Assembly (NCBI GenBank): GCA_949825045.1
Contig: OX463827.1
Span: 7,524,501-7,588,500, forward strand
Direction of reading: 5' to 3'
Length of the DNA stretch: 64,000 nucleotides
Source of the DNA: Argyresthia goedartella
Lineage: Eukaryota; Arthropoda; Insecta; Lepidoptera; Argyresthiidae
Positions 22,160 through 32,332 of the stretch are shown here, piece after piece. Position 1 is the first letter of the stretch. Every line of letters starts with the position of its first letter. The position numbers were made by a program, and so were the translations under genes. The notes under the pieces are model-generated. The model was given only the letters and a program-made list of their open reading frames with translations, made no database searches and was not told the origin of the DNA.

Positions 22160-22683
22160 TGTTCAGGCTTCTCAGCACCTAATGACCTCGTAGGGGCCCA
22201 TCAGCTACGAGGTAGCGTAACGATCAGTTGCCAAGAAGTGTGAACGTCGGCGATTCACCGAGCTGAAGTTAATTGGGGTCGATCTAACCTGGTCTGTGCT
22301 TCGGTTCCGTCAACCTCCTGTCTCTCTGCAAGGCCCGGGTGCACCCTAGGCTCTTCTTGGTAGACAGGTTCTTCAGCCAACCAGGTATGACTGGCGGGCC
22401 AGCTTCAATGAGCACAGTGTTCCAACACAGGTTATGTTACGTGGTAAAAACAATCGGGCACGAAAATACGAACTTTATCTGGTTCGAGAAACAATAACGC
22501 GTGGGAAACCCGAATACATTCCAGATGGCCTACGATTTAATTTCAATACCCTAACCAAAACGCGTTTACATTGCGAGGGCTTTCGTCCGTCAGTTGTCAA
22601 AAAACTGCTAGGTTGGCAGCTAACGTCAAATTCAAAATGGCCGTTCAGAAACCATCGATCGAATATCGATTTGGAATCGAACA
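22160..22683 (-). repeat. BEL 5' LTR
   Basis: This 524-base LTR is the partner of 15337-15882 and lacks the 22-base extra segment. It has only a handful of point differences by eye (for example GACGTCG versus GACCTCG near the outer end), so the insertion is fairly young. A short frame in both LTRs (minus strand, FDSKSIFDRWFLNGHFEF) has no known match and is probably incidental. Confidence 0.93.
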
Positions 22684-22688
22684 AAGAT

Positions 22689-24135
22689 AAAACATCACAG
22701 GATTCACTTGAATTAGTTAATAAATACTTTATCAACGAAGGCAAAAAACCAGAGGAGGGGGAAACGGGACCGTCTAGATTGCTACAGACCTATTTTTATC
22801 CTCCCATCGCTGTCCAAAATCCTAGAACGCATTATGCGACTGGTAAACTAGCTCGAAAAAAAAAACTTATCGGAGATTTAGTTTGGATTCCGTTCTGAAA
22901 ATTCAACCTCTGATGGCGTTCACGTAGTGAATGACTTTATAACGGAAACTTTGGACAGAGAAGAGCATATTTGGGGATATTTCTAGATTTGGCCAAAGTC
23001 TTTGATACGGTGTCGATCGCGCTCCTTGCAACTAAACTTGAACTATAAGGTGTAAGGGGTACCCAACCAAATTTTCTCAAAAGCTACCTATCAGATAGAA
23101 AACACAGCGTGAATATAAGTAACTACAGGAGCACTAACCAGCCAGTCGATTGGGAGGTACCATAGGGCAGTATTCTTGGACCAACTTTATTTTAATACAT
23201 ATTAATGCTCTTTGCAGCCTCAATCTACCAGATAGCAATATAGTCACCTATACTGACGATACAGTTCTACTGTCCAAAGGACAATACTGGAGTCAGGTTT
23301 TCGAGAGCGTCCAAAATGGTTTTAATATGACTGGCTTCGACCTAATTATATTATCTCTAAACTCTGAAAAAACTATAAATATAACTTTATTGAATAACTG
23401 GCTCAAAGTGGGCACAATTGTGCCTCTGCCATCCCATATGAAAAAGGCGTAACCTTTGTTTTTTTTTTCTATAAACAATTCGACCTAAACTTCTTTGGAC
23501 TCCAACATTACCCCACATATATGTATCGATAAAAATAATAAAAGAACTCTTCAATGAAATATCTTGGTATAATATTAGATCACAATTTAAATTTAAAAAA
23601 ACATATTCAGTCATTAAGTGCTAAAGTTCGAAAATTTATATATATCTGTAAAAGTTTAAGACATGCGGCACAGCCTTCACTTATGAAGAATATTTATAGC
23701 ACCTTATGCGAATCTGTTTTGAAATATTGAAAAACATGTGGAGGAAAAACGGAACTCTCTTAACTTTAGAACGTGCTCAACGTGCTGTGCTTATGGTATG
23801 CACATTGAAACCTAGAATATTCCCCACCGAAGAACTTTATTAACAACATTAGACAACATTTTATTCAGAATAACCTGCTAAAACAGCACCAAATTGATCG
23901 AGTATAAACCTATTTATATATGTCGTATGTAAAGATAAGGTTTAAATAACCATTTTTAACTAGGACTCGTTTTGTGCAGCGATTCTTTAAATTCCTGGAG
24001 CCCTATTTGTATAATAGAATCTGTAAAATTGTCTACATATTTCCTAAACTTGCTTTTGAAGCCAAAAAACTGGCTAAAGTCGTTGAATTATGACGACATG
24101 GATAAATTTATCACAATTGTAGAGTAACAAATATA
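22689..24135 (+). pseudogene. Decayed LINE, right part: reverse transcriptase
   Basis: This continues the LINE cut by the BEL insertion. It begins SQDSLELVNKYFINEGKK and, with many frameshifts and stops, shows RT landmarks: FLDLAKVFDTVS (near 22980), GSILGPTLF (near 23170) and YTDDTVLLSKG (near 23255). The thumb-region KYLGIILDHNLNLKKHIQ is near 23560-23605. It ends in an AT-rich tail near 24135. The motif set is Jockey/CR1-group. It is related to, but not a copy of, the LINE remnants at 46365-47757. Confidence 0.78.
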
Positions 24136-24151
24136 TTCAAAACGGGAAATA

Positions 24152-24363
24152 TTAAACTGCACATCAAAAATACTGATTTGCGCAGCAAATATCCCTTATA
24201 TTTGCTGCGGCAGCTTAGGTAATTTATCCCTCGTGTTAGGTTCGACATGTAAAAACAACAACAAATACTTAAAACATAAACTTAAGTACTCACAAAGTAT
24301 TTAAAACTTAAAAAGTGTTTTTGCTGATCTTTTTTTCAATCAGTATTTTTGATGTGCGATTAA
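24152..24363. mobile_element. MITE with TTAA ends, copy 2
   Basis: About 212 bases between TTAA at 24152-24155 and 24360-24363. Ends are ACTGCACATCAAAAATACTG and its near-inverse CAGTATTTTTGATGTGCGA. It is inverted relative to the copy at 7781-8030 and shares internal blocks (AAGTATTTAAAACTTAAAAAG against the reverse of the first copy). It is non-coding. Confidence 0.6.
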
Positions 24364-25059
24364 ATACTAGCCATTAAAAACACATATTTATTTAAAAGGT
24401 CTTATAAAGTGTACCAAACATTCATGACACACTTTATTATTATTATTTTTATTTTACGTGTTTTACTTCACGCATAGTTTTCTGTCAAACATACTAAGGT
24501 CTTTCTTGTTAAAACAATATAAACTTTTAAGTGATTCATATTTTAGGATGGGCTTGCTAGTTATCCCAAAACCCTATCTTGAGGAGTAGGAACTCCAACG
24601 TTATTCTTAATTAATTATGTACATAACCAACCAGCACTTTGTCTTCGAAACATAATGTGATCAACTATATTCTACACTTAAGTTAAGTTTTAATAACATG
24701 TTTGGACCTTTTGTTCTGAATAAACATTTCTATTTCTTTCTAAATAAAGGTGTAGTCACTAATCGAAACTTTCAAATCAAAATATTTTAAATATTTATAT
24801 ATATATCATTACTTTAAGTATGACGTAGATATTGGTAAGTATTGTTGTCTGCAAGGGAATCCATCATTATTCGGATAGCAGATGATGGAACTTCTCTTCT
24901 TAAGAGCGCTATCTGGACAACAGGCCTACAACCAGGATAATCAGCAGGTGCAGGGCCCGCTGATTGCATCTTCTGAATGCTTAATTAAAGGTGTAATGTA
25001 AGAAAGCTTTTAAAAAGTGGGACCCAAACAAAAAAACATATTTCCCAGACCTCGAGAAA

Positions 25060-25200
25060 CACAGTAAACTGATACCTCTGTTCAAGTGGGGAGGCAAGGG
25101 TAATCCTCTAAATTGTAGACCAATATCTGTACTTCCAGCACTAAGTAAAATATTTTAAAAGATTATCCTCAGTCAAATGCTCTCACGCTTTAACCGTACA
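25060..25200 (+). pseudogene. LINE reverse transcriptase fragment
   Basis: The frame reads EKHSKLIPLFKWGGKGNP, then CRPISVLPALSKIF, the N-terminal fingers motif of a Jockey-group RT. It is a close relative of the stretch at 46425-46540. Only this piece is recognisable. Confidence 0.65.
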
Positions 25201-25238
25201 AAACAACTCCACGCTTAATAATACTGGTTCACATATTT

Positions 25239-26660
25239 TGCGGACAGGGGGGCAACCGACGGAAGACGTAATAAAAGGCTTTTCACTATATTCTCAGTTA
25301 AAGTCTCTTTGATTAGAATACAATCCTAGCTTATATACTAGGTTGATACATGTTATTACTGACATACATAAGACATAGTACGTGTTAAGATATTTCCGCA
25401 TATCTGTGATGGCCGAATTGTTATTGCTGCAGTAATTTAGGGCCGGCACAGATACTCCCCCTTTACAAAAAAAGTAACATTTGACTCCAAAATATAAAAA
25501 AAACAAAGCGAAACAAAAAAATAAATATACTATACAAATAAATAAATAGACGTGATACAAATGCGTTATAAATACCGCGAGCACAATCTCGTTTTTATGA
25601 GTTCAGCAGTTGAATGTTGTGCATTTGCTTACTCTTGAATTCAGGTTCTTGCGTGCAAGATCAGAAATGTAGCCGTCATCAGTTTTGACTGTGTGCTCTT
25701 CGCTTGTAGTTGAGCATTTTATTATACTGTACTGTTCCTCAATGATGACGTAGTTGTTCTTGTGGATACCCCACAAGAACAACTACGTCATCATTGAGGA
25801 AGTCATCATTGAGGTGCTGTTTGTTCTAATTTTTACTAGGCTGTGAGGTCGATTCAGTGGTTGTGCTCTATATTCTGTTCCTCGTCCATTTAGGGGTTGA
25901 TGTTGTACGCTTCGCTGTATAAGATATGATATTTTTAATTTCGCCGCTTTGCTCATCGACTGGGGAGCAGGGTCAGCATTCATGGATAGGCGTCTCCATG
26001 TGCTGGTTACCGTACTCGATGTGATGACTGATGATGATTATTGCTTCTGGCTGTGGAACTTTTGACTGTTCTTGGACGTTGGAAGTTAAATTGGCGTTGC
26101 TGTTAAGTTTGGCTTGTTATTGACTCTTCTTTTTTCTTTTCTATCGACGTTATTCTTATGTGGTGGTTTGTCTTCATAACTCGCTATCAACCGTTCATTG
26201 ACCTGCAGTCCATAGAGGTTATGAGTTTGCTGGTGTGTTGCGTATTTTCCACTATTGCTTCGTTGCCTTGGCATATATGACCGAAGGCAGGAACTATTTC
26301 GCCGACATCTTGGTAACTTGATGATGCAGACTTCTTGACGCCTGAGTCTCCATTTCTGAAACATTCTTGAAGGCGAAACCAGCTTACTCCTTCATTTCAA
26401 CGAAGATTTTACCGAAGGTTGCACGATGTTCACTGTCGGGGTCACCACTTTGCCGAACAGTGTGGCAACTTACGGCAGATGGAATAAAAGGCTTGTCACT
26501 ACATGCTTTATCGAAACAGAAGTCCTGTGCTTCACAAACACCTATCCAAATTCTGGGGAGAAGGAGGCGTGCCCCAGGATTTGCGCGATGTTAATATTGT
26601 GACCTTAGCTGTACAATATAATTCCTGTCTCCTTTGCAGATGCAGACTCGTCCATTCTTA
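25239..26660 (-). mobile_element. Degenerate LTR retrotransposon fragment
   Basis: On the minus strand, 25450-25239 looks like an LTR (TGTGCCGGCCC start, TATATAAGC promoter-like site, AAAAGCCTTTTATT, end near CTGTCCGCA). A similar LTR end (AAGCCTTTTATTCCATC to CTGTTCGGCA) lies at about 26520-26451, and GTGGTGACCCCGACAGTG follows it as a likely primer-binding region. The interior (26400-25460) is a short, stop-riddled gag-like stretch. The two LTRs match only over about 60 bases, so one is truncated or replaced. The class (gypsy or BEL) is unresolved. Confidence 0.45.
25735..25801. repeat. Perfect 31-bp hairpin
   Basis: Left arm 25735-25765 (TTCCTCAATGATGACGTAGT onward) and right arm 25771-25801 are exact inverted copies around the 5-base loop ATACC. 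A further direct repeat of CATCATTGAGG follows at about 25803-25813. It lies within the degenerate LTR element interior. Confidence 0.95.
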
Positions 26661-27300
26661 ACCCAGCAGATTTTACATCCTGCATCGTGGGCGCATTTTT
26701 TTGAGTCTCGAAATAACTGACGGTTTTGCTTTGTAAGACGCTCATTGAAAAATATGACTTTTGGCGGACCTGGCACTTTATTTTCAGAGGACACTTTGGG
26801 TTGGGTTTTATATAAGTACGCACGAAGTTTGAAGTTTGGAGAACTTAGGTGGTTATGGGGGTCCTTAACTATACTCTAATACCATTTTCTAAGTGAGGAA
26901 CAGCAATTTAGCACCAATTTAAATACTTCGAATTTTTGATACAATTGACGTGAAGTCTACATCTTTGTAAAATTCGATCGTCAAATGTCAAAATCAAAAG
27001 CTTCAACGTTGGATATTGGTACATGATTTTAGTACAAATGGCAACGGTGGAAAACAGCATCGGCAATTTTGGATACCTATCGCCATCATGACTCATTCCA
27101 TCTCACATTCCATTCACGTGAAATCGTGAATATTGCGTGAAATCGTGAATGTGCCATTAAACCACAGACTTGAATTATATCGATGCATTAAACCTACCAT
27201 TCTTAAGTCAGGATAGATTACTATTAGGTTAGTTTCGGTACCAAAACCGACAACTGGGCAGTCCTTCCTGGGCAGTCTTGTGGCTACTCCCTAGAGTGTT
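26661..27300. other. No recognised gene
   Basis: Short frames on the minus strand (26591-26823) contain a Cys-rich patch (CAHDAGCKICWVKNGRVCIC) that could be a broken zinc-binding segment of a transposase. The frame is too short and split to assign. A small direct repeat (CGTGAAATCGTGAAT) lies at 27116-27155. Confidence 0.3.
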
Positions 27301-27690
27301 TTTTATGAGCCGGAGGCGCTGCGGAGCGCGGCGGTCGCATGCCGGTGAGGAGCAGGCCAGACGAACAAAGCCGGAGCGGCTGAGGCTGGTCGCCCTAGGC
27401 GACCAGAAAGCCGAAGCGGCGACGGCGGGTGAGGGAGGAGCCTGCGACAGTCGCCGCGCTACGTTGCGCCGGAGCAGAAGCAATAGTCATAAATATGGGT
27501 TTCCTAGGAGGGGGGATCCCCCTGGTACATTTTTTCCCCTTTCCCCCCTATACATCACTTGTAAGTGCAAAAAAAGTAGACATTTTCTTCAATCTTTGGA
27601 CCCCCCTATCATGAAAACTATGACTTTCTTCAAAGGGGGAATGGGGAGGACTACCCTCCCTCCCCTTCCCCCCTCCTCCTCCTAAAGTCG
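27300..27690. repeat. GC-rich dispersed-type repeat
   Basis: This segment is far richer in G and C than its surroundings (for example GCTGCGGAGCGCGGCGGTCG). It contains a near-palindrome GGTCGCCCTAGGCGACC at about 27391, followed by C/G homopolymer blocks (GGAGGGGGGATCCCCC). It has no coding motif. The look is that of a repeat end rather than a gene. Confidence 0.4.
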
Positions 27691-27754
27691 TGCGTAATTA
27701 TATATAATTATTTGACCCTTATTTTTTCTTGACTAAGCGGCGGCAATTATTTCG

Positions 27755-28540
27755 TCACGCTTGTAGCGCCTGAGAAGACTCAAAACCACTGAGCGAGGGA
27801 AAGTGTTTGACCCAGCGTTCCCCCTCCGACTCGTTTTTGGATGGGCGGCGAGGTCCAGCATCTAAGGTCCAGTCCACATCGGAGATCTGTAGGTCCACAC
27901 CGATCTTTGTCGCCGCAACAAGTACCATATGTAGTAAGTTTTCACTGTCGTGCTCAGGGAGGCCTGGTATCTCAAGCTGGTTGCTCAACTTTGCCTGGGC
28001 GTTGAAGTCAGACCGGTCCTGCAGCTCCTTCAGTTCGGCCTCCAGGCACACAATCTTGCCGTCGCGGTCTACAAGTATACTTTCCATAACCCGCAAGTTA
28101 CTATTGTATTTTTAAGACAGGCTGTTCAAGTTGTCGGAAAGCAACCCGATCTGGAAATGTAAAACTTTAAATTTTCTGCCCTTAAGGTTTTAAGTATTTT
28201 GTTAGTTATATTCTCCAGATTGTAGTTGAAAAAGTCTTCTACTTCGCTTAGTTCGTTGTTGCAAGCACCAGGCTTAGGCCGCTGGGTAATATTAGTTGGT
28301 ATGTCAGAGGTTTTGGAGGCTTGTGCTCGAATTGGAGTTTGGCTGTTATCACCACCCCTACGAAACATTCCTTGGCTGTCAGGGCATTACCATTTATCCG
28401 TCTCAGATGGCTGTTTGTCCTCAAAATTTCTATTTGTTTTGCTGTGGGAACAGGTCAGGACGTCTTATATTAGTGTAACATCTCCACCACATCCCGATGC
28501 ACAAAGACGCGTAGCCTCCACCCGGCTCTCTTGTCATCAC
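27755..28540 (-). pseudogene. LINE ORF1 remnant (coiled coil plus RRM-like domain)
   Basis: Two overlapping minus-strand pieces are present. The upstream piece (28368-28126) is low-complexity. The downstream piece (28096-27755) has a coiled-coil run (GKIVCLEAELKELQDRSD) followed by LSNQLEIPGLPEHDSENLL and VDLQISDVDWTLDAGPR. The pattern of coiled coil, then N-x-L-E-I-x-G-x-P-E, then a D-x-D-x-x-x-R motif is the RNA-binding ORF1 of CR1/L2-type LINEs. The His usually found in the last motif is altered. A frameshift near 28100-28130 separates the pieces. No matching ORF2 lies next to it. Confidence 0.6.
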
Positions 28541-28859
28541 TCATTGTGTACAAAAAGTATCAAAACATCAAGTGCAGAAAAATGATAAATGGTGGTACAA
28601 CAAAAAATTATGGATTGATACTGGCTGGGGACTTAGCTATGTGTGGCGGTGATCGACCCGCACATATCACAGTCAATGTTCTAAATGAGAAACTGTTTGG
28701 TCAATTTACGCACAAATTCTAGATTGTTTCTGCGCACAATTATATAGAATATGTTCAGGGCACTACACCATAACTTTTAGTATAAGGATAGATACCATTC
28801 GGCGATTTTATTCTATTATTTGAGCAGTTTGTTTGGAGGAGTACAATAAACGCGTCTTG

Positions 28860-31075
28860 GGTTAACGGTGCCCGATTAAGAAGTCAATTGGTTAATAGAA
28901 GACAAAATTAGCGACGGCGATATTAAGGGAGCTGCCCATCTCCTCTTTTTCAGCGACGCAATCGCCGCCCACTCCCCGGAAACGCTCGCTGCACTAGAGC
29001 CGTAACATCTGGCAACGGCGCAATCTTGCCACTTGACGGATGCCCTGAAACCTTCGGAGCGCACACCAGAAGCTGTTTTGGACGACGTTAGGGATGCCAT
29101 CTTGTCCTTCAGGAGTGGGTCTGTCGGTGGGCTAGACGGCCTGGCCTTACGCCGCAGCATTTCAAAGACCTCATCCTTGGTGCGAGCGGCGAGGCCGGCA
29201 ACACACTCGTGAAAGACCTGTCCCAGCTATTCAACATAATTTTTGCAGGCAAAGAAAATGACGTGGTCACTGGCATCCTTAACGGAACAAGCCTCTGCGC
29301 CTTTCTTAAAAAGGAAGGAGATATTCTGCCTATCGCTGTGGGTAACACGATACGATGAACAGTAACCAAAAATTTTTGTAGACATATTCTACCCATTTTA
29401 GAAAAAAAGTTCCAACCGGTACAACTCGGCTTCAGATCAAAGGGACGTTGCAAGGCCACTGCACACGCGGCACGCACCTTCCTTACCCATGGCGGAAGTG
29501 AGGTACTGCTAAAGCTGGATGTAAAAACGCATTCAACTCATTAGACCGGGGTGCCCTGCCGACAGAAATAAAATAACTCTTTCCAGCTACATTCCCTTAT
29601 CTTTAGCAGGCATACCATAAACCGTTAAATCTCATTTATAAAGGGCATCTCCTCCATTCCGCAGGGCGACCCGTGCGGACCAGCTATATTCAGTCTAGCC
29701 ACACCCCCACATTAGCTGTCTAAATTCAAAATTGAATATTTGCTACCTTGACGATGGAATCCTAGGAGGCAATGCAGACTCCGTCTACAACGATCTTTAA
29801 AATGTTGTTCTAAACTGATGGAAATTAAACTTCATCTCTATCGGTTTAGATCAACATTTTTACGAATGCAAATCATACTTAAATTCAAACACAACAGTCA
29901 TGGATAAAAAAAACAATGGCCTCTAAATTTAATTCTTTATAATAATATTAAAATCATAGACGACAAGTCCCTCCACCTCCTAGGTGCTCCAGTGCTGGAC
30001 GATTCATACCCCAATTTTGTAAGCGATCACATTACAAAATTTTACGAATCGTCAAGCCGTCTCCTTACCATCCGCCCTCAAATAGCTTACACGATCGTGA
30101 AATTCTGTCTTTTCGTCATAAAATTTACAAACGTTCTACCGTGCACCATGATCTGGAAAAGACGGTTTAGATTAGACAAAATGATTCGATCGACTCTAAC
30201 CGACATTCTAAATCGCAACATTACTGATAGAAGGGCACAAACATACTACCTATCCGGTTTGGAGGCCTGGGTATCCGCAGTACAGCAGACGTACCAGCGT
30301 TCCTGTCCTCAGTGCACAGCACGATCGGCCTCACCGGTAAAATTGTTACCCCGTCACTCGGTGACGTTGAGGTCGCGTGCTTGACTTAGGCTAGGAACGC
30401 AGTCCCACCCTCAGACCCGTCTCTGCAGAGGCTATGGGACGAGCATGCATTGAGGTTCAGAAGAACCTTGTGGAATCAAGCATAAACCATACAAAGCGCA
30501 CTCGTCTCATGGCCACCTGTGAGACGGAGTCGGGGTACTGGCTGAATGCGCTTCCCTAGGCGAGCTTAGAAAAATTACTAGAGAGGACTTCATTCAGATT
30601 AGATATTAGTCTTAGGCTGGGGCCAAGACAAACGAGCCACATCGCTGCCGAAGTGGGGGAGGCGTGGACCAACTAGGCCACTATGGATAGGCACGTCGCA
30701 GTGCGGGCCGCCTGTCACGCGACGCTCTGCACTGAATGATGTTATCCGCGTTCTCGTGATACAAGAGCCAGCAGGCATATCGCGGGAAGATCGTAAAAGG
30801 CTAGACTGGATGACTCTCATTCCGTGGAAAAACGGGCTGCCGCTCGTGTGTGACGCGACTTGTGTCGATATTCTGACACAGTTCCACATACAGACAACCG
30901 CCCGAAAGGCTGGCACGGCAGCGTCGACTGCAGAGAATAACAAAAGGCGCGAATATGCAGCCCTTGGACAGGGCTACATTTTTGTGCCTATTGCAATAGG
31001 AACCCTCAGTCCATGGGGACCAGAGGCGCGAGCGCTACTCAAAGAACTTTCGTCGCGCTTGGTCAGCGCCTGAAA
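28860..31075 (+). pseudogene. Reverse transcriptase element with distinctive C-terminal domain
   Basis: This is a plus-strand protein split over several frames. It starts near 28880 (LIEDKISDGDIKGAAHLLFF). The RT core follows: GSVGGLDGL (29120), GTSLCAFLKKEGDILPIAVG (29285-29345), then LLKLDVK (29508, the first Asp motif), IPQGDPCGPAIFSL (29660) and a degraded YLDDG (29745). A long thumb and linker follow (LGAPVLDDSYPNFVSDHI). A C-terminal segment at 30756-31073 reads LDWMTLIPWKNGLPLVCDAT, then VPIAIGTLSPWGPEARALLK. The I-A-V-G fingers motif and the W-D-x-T-C-V-D tail recur in a widespread RT family of invertebrates. The tail resembles a restriction-like endonuclease core, but that is an inference. 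At least five frame breaks make this copy inactive. Confidence 0.65.
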
Positions 31076-31605
31076 CGACCGGAGAGTTGTAACCTACTTA
31101 AAGGCAACAGCTGAGCCTCGCCATACAGTGAGGCAACGCCGCTAGTCTCCTGAGTACCTTGTCCAGCGACGGCGGCAGTGACCCGGCTCAACTTTATTAT
31201 CTTTTATAATATTTATACTTATTGTTAGTAAATAAGTATTTATTTTCTCCTAAATATACATACTTAACTTGGCTTTATAAATCTAAAATGTAAATATTAC
31301 GTAAATATCTAACGTTAAAATAAATATTTCGAAAGAGTAAATTATTTTATGGCCAGATAATAACCATGCAACAGCCCGACGACAGACCGAAAATCTCAGA
31401 ACTCTCCAGTCTGACTTCATAAAGCATTATTTATTATACTTTATTATTGTAATGATAAAATTATGTTATCATAACAAAAACATTTCTTTATCTCACTCAT
31501 ACATAAGATTCCTCAATGTAATTCCTGCATAAGTAAAAACATACTTAACTGAAACAATGCACTAAGCAGTCGTTCATCATGTTTATAAGTGATAAACATA
31601 AATTA

Positions 31606-31978
31606 TTTTTAATGCAGAAAAGTTGATATTTTGTTCTCCTCTATGAAGGATTTTTGGTACGGAATTAAAATTGGGATATTTGTTTCCCCGGACTTTGAAG
31701 AATGAGACTTAATTTTTGTGCTACAAATCAACAGGAAGACCAATTCCCATTGTTGGTCTTTCTGTTGATTTGTAGCACAAAAATTAAGTCTCATTCTTCA
31801 AAGTCCGGGGAAACAAATATCCCAATTTTAATTCCCATTACTGGTCTTCCTGTTGATTTGTAGCACAAAAATTAAGTCTCATTCTTCAAAGTCCGGGGAA
31901 ACAAATATCCCAATTTTAATTCCTCACCAAAAATCCTTCATAGAGGAGAACAAAATATCAACTTTTCTGCATTAAAAA
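31606..31978. repeat. Long palindrome with a duplicated arm
   Basis: The left arm 31606-31743 is inverted and nearly identical to 31842-31978 (about 137 bases, with a difference only near TGGTACGG versus TGGTGAGG). Between them a second, partial copy of the right arm lies at 31754-31835, so the two right-hand units (82 bases, one mismatch) repeat directly every 88 bases. The structure ends about 350 bases before the hexosaminidase start codon. The equivalent place of gene copy 2 (about 52632-52722) has a single diverged unit and no inverted arm. Confidence 0.95.
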
Positions 31979-32258
31979 GCTGTGTGTGCTAATTTTGACA
32001 TTGTGTCCACAACAAGCTTAAAAACATGTTTACATGGGAATATCAGTACATTCATTCATCATTAGTCACCATTAATAAATCCAGTAGGCATTGCTAGAGA
32101 TAGATGATATGTTCTGGTGCATGTTTACCTATTTATTGTTTTGTGTTAATTGAACAAGCTAATGACTCCATCAAACCTAAATGATAAATCATTGTTATAT
32201 CCGACAGTACCCACTCACACACTCACACTTTGTGAATGTGTTAAATCGTCAACTCACT

Positions 32259-32332
32259 AAATATAAGTAGGTAGACGCTAACTAACTACTGGCACAGTAA
32301 TATAAATTTAGTTCAAGAATTGTTCACTGAAA
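32259..32332 (+). promoter_or_regulatory. Candidate core promoter of hexosaminidase copy 1
   Basis: AAATATAAGTAGG at about 32259 resembles a TATA box. It stands 72 bases before the ATG and is conserved in copy 2 (at about 52983). The intervening bases CTAACTAACTACTGG could hold the start site. No experimental support is possible from sequence. Confidence 0.35.

Larger units (their letters stand above)
15332..22688 (-). mobile_element. Full-length BEL/Pao LTR retrotransposon
   Basis: This is a complete minus-strand element. It has a 5-base target duplication AAGAT at 15332-15336 and 22684-22688, and LTRs at 15337-15882 (3' LTR) and 22160-22683 (5' LTR). Between them are gag (21615-19900) and pol (19857-15915). 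The gene order protease, RT, RNase H, integrase with a DUF5641-like end is that of BEL/Pao. The matched target duplication shows an undisturbed insertion. It inserted into a plus-strand LINE whose coding sequence flanks both sides. Three things mar it: an in-frame TAG between gag and pol, a 94-base insertion that frameshifts pol, and a 22-base length difference between the LTRs. Confidence 0.95.

Noticed and set aside
26591..26823. Cys-rich minus-strand frame as a transposase zinc finger
   Set aside because: Too short and split between two frames; spacing of Cys does not fit a known motif well enough to call.
31754..31923. CRISPR-like direct repeats
   Set aside because: Only two 82-base units with a 6-base gap, part of a palindrome in an animal genome.
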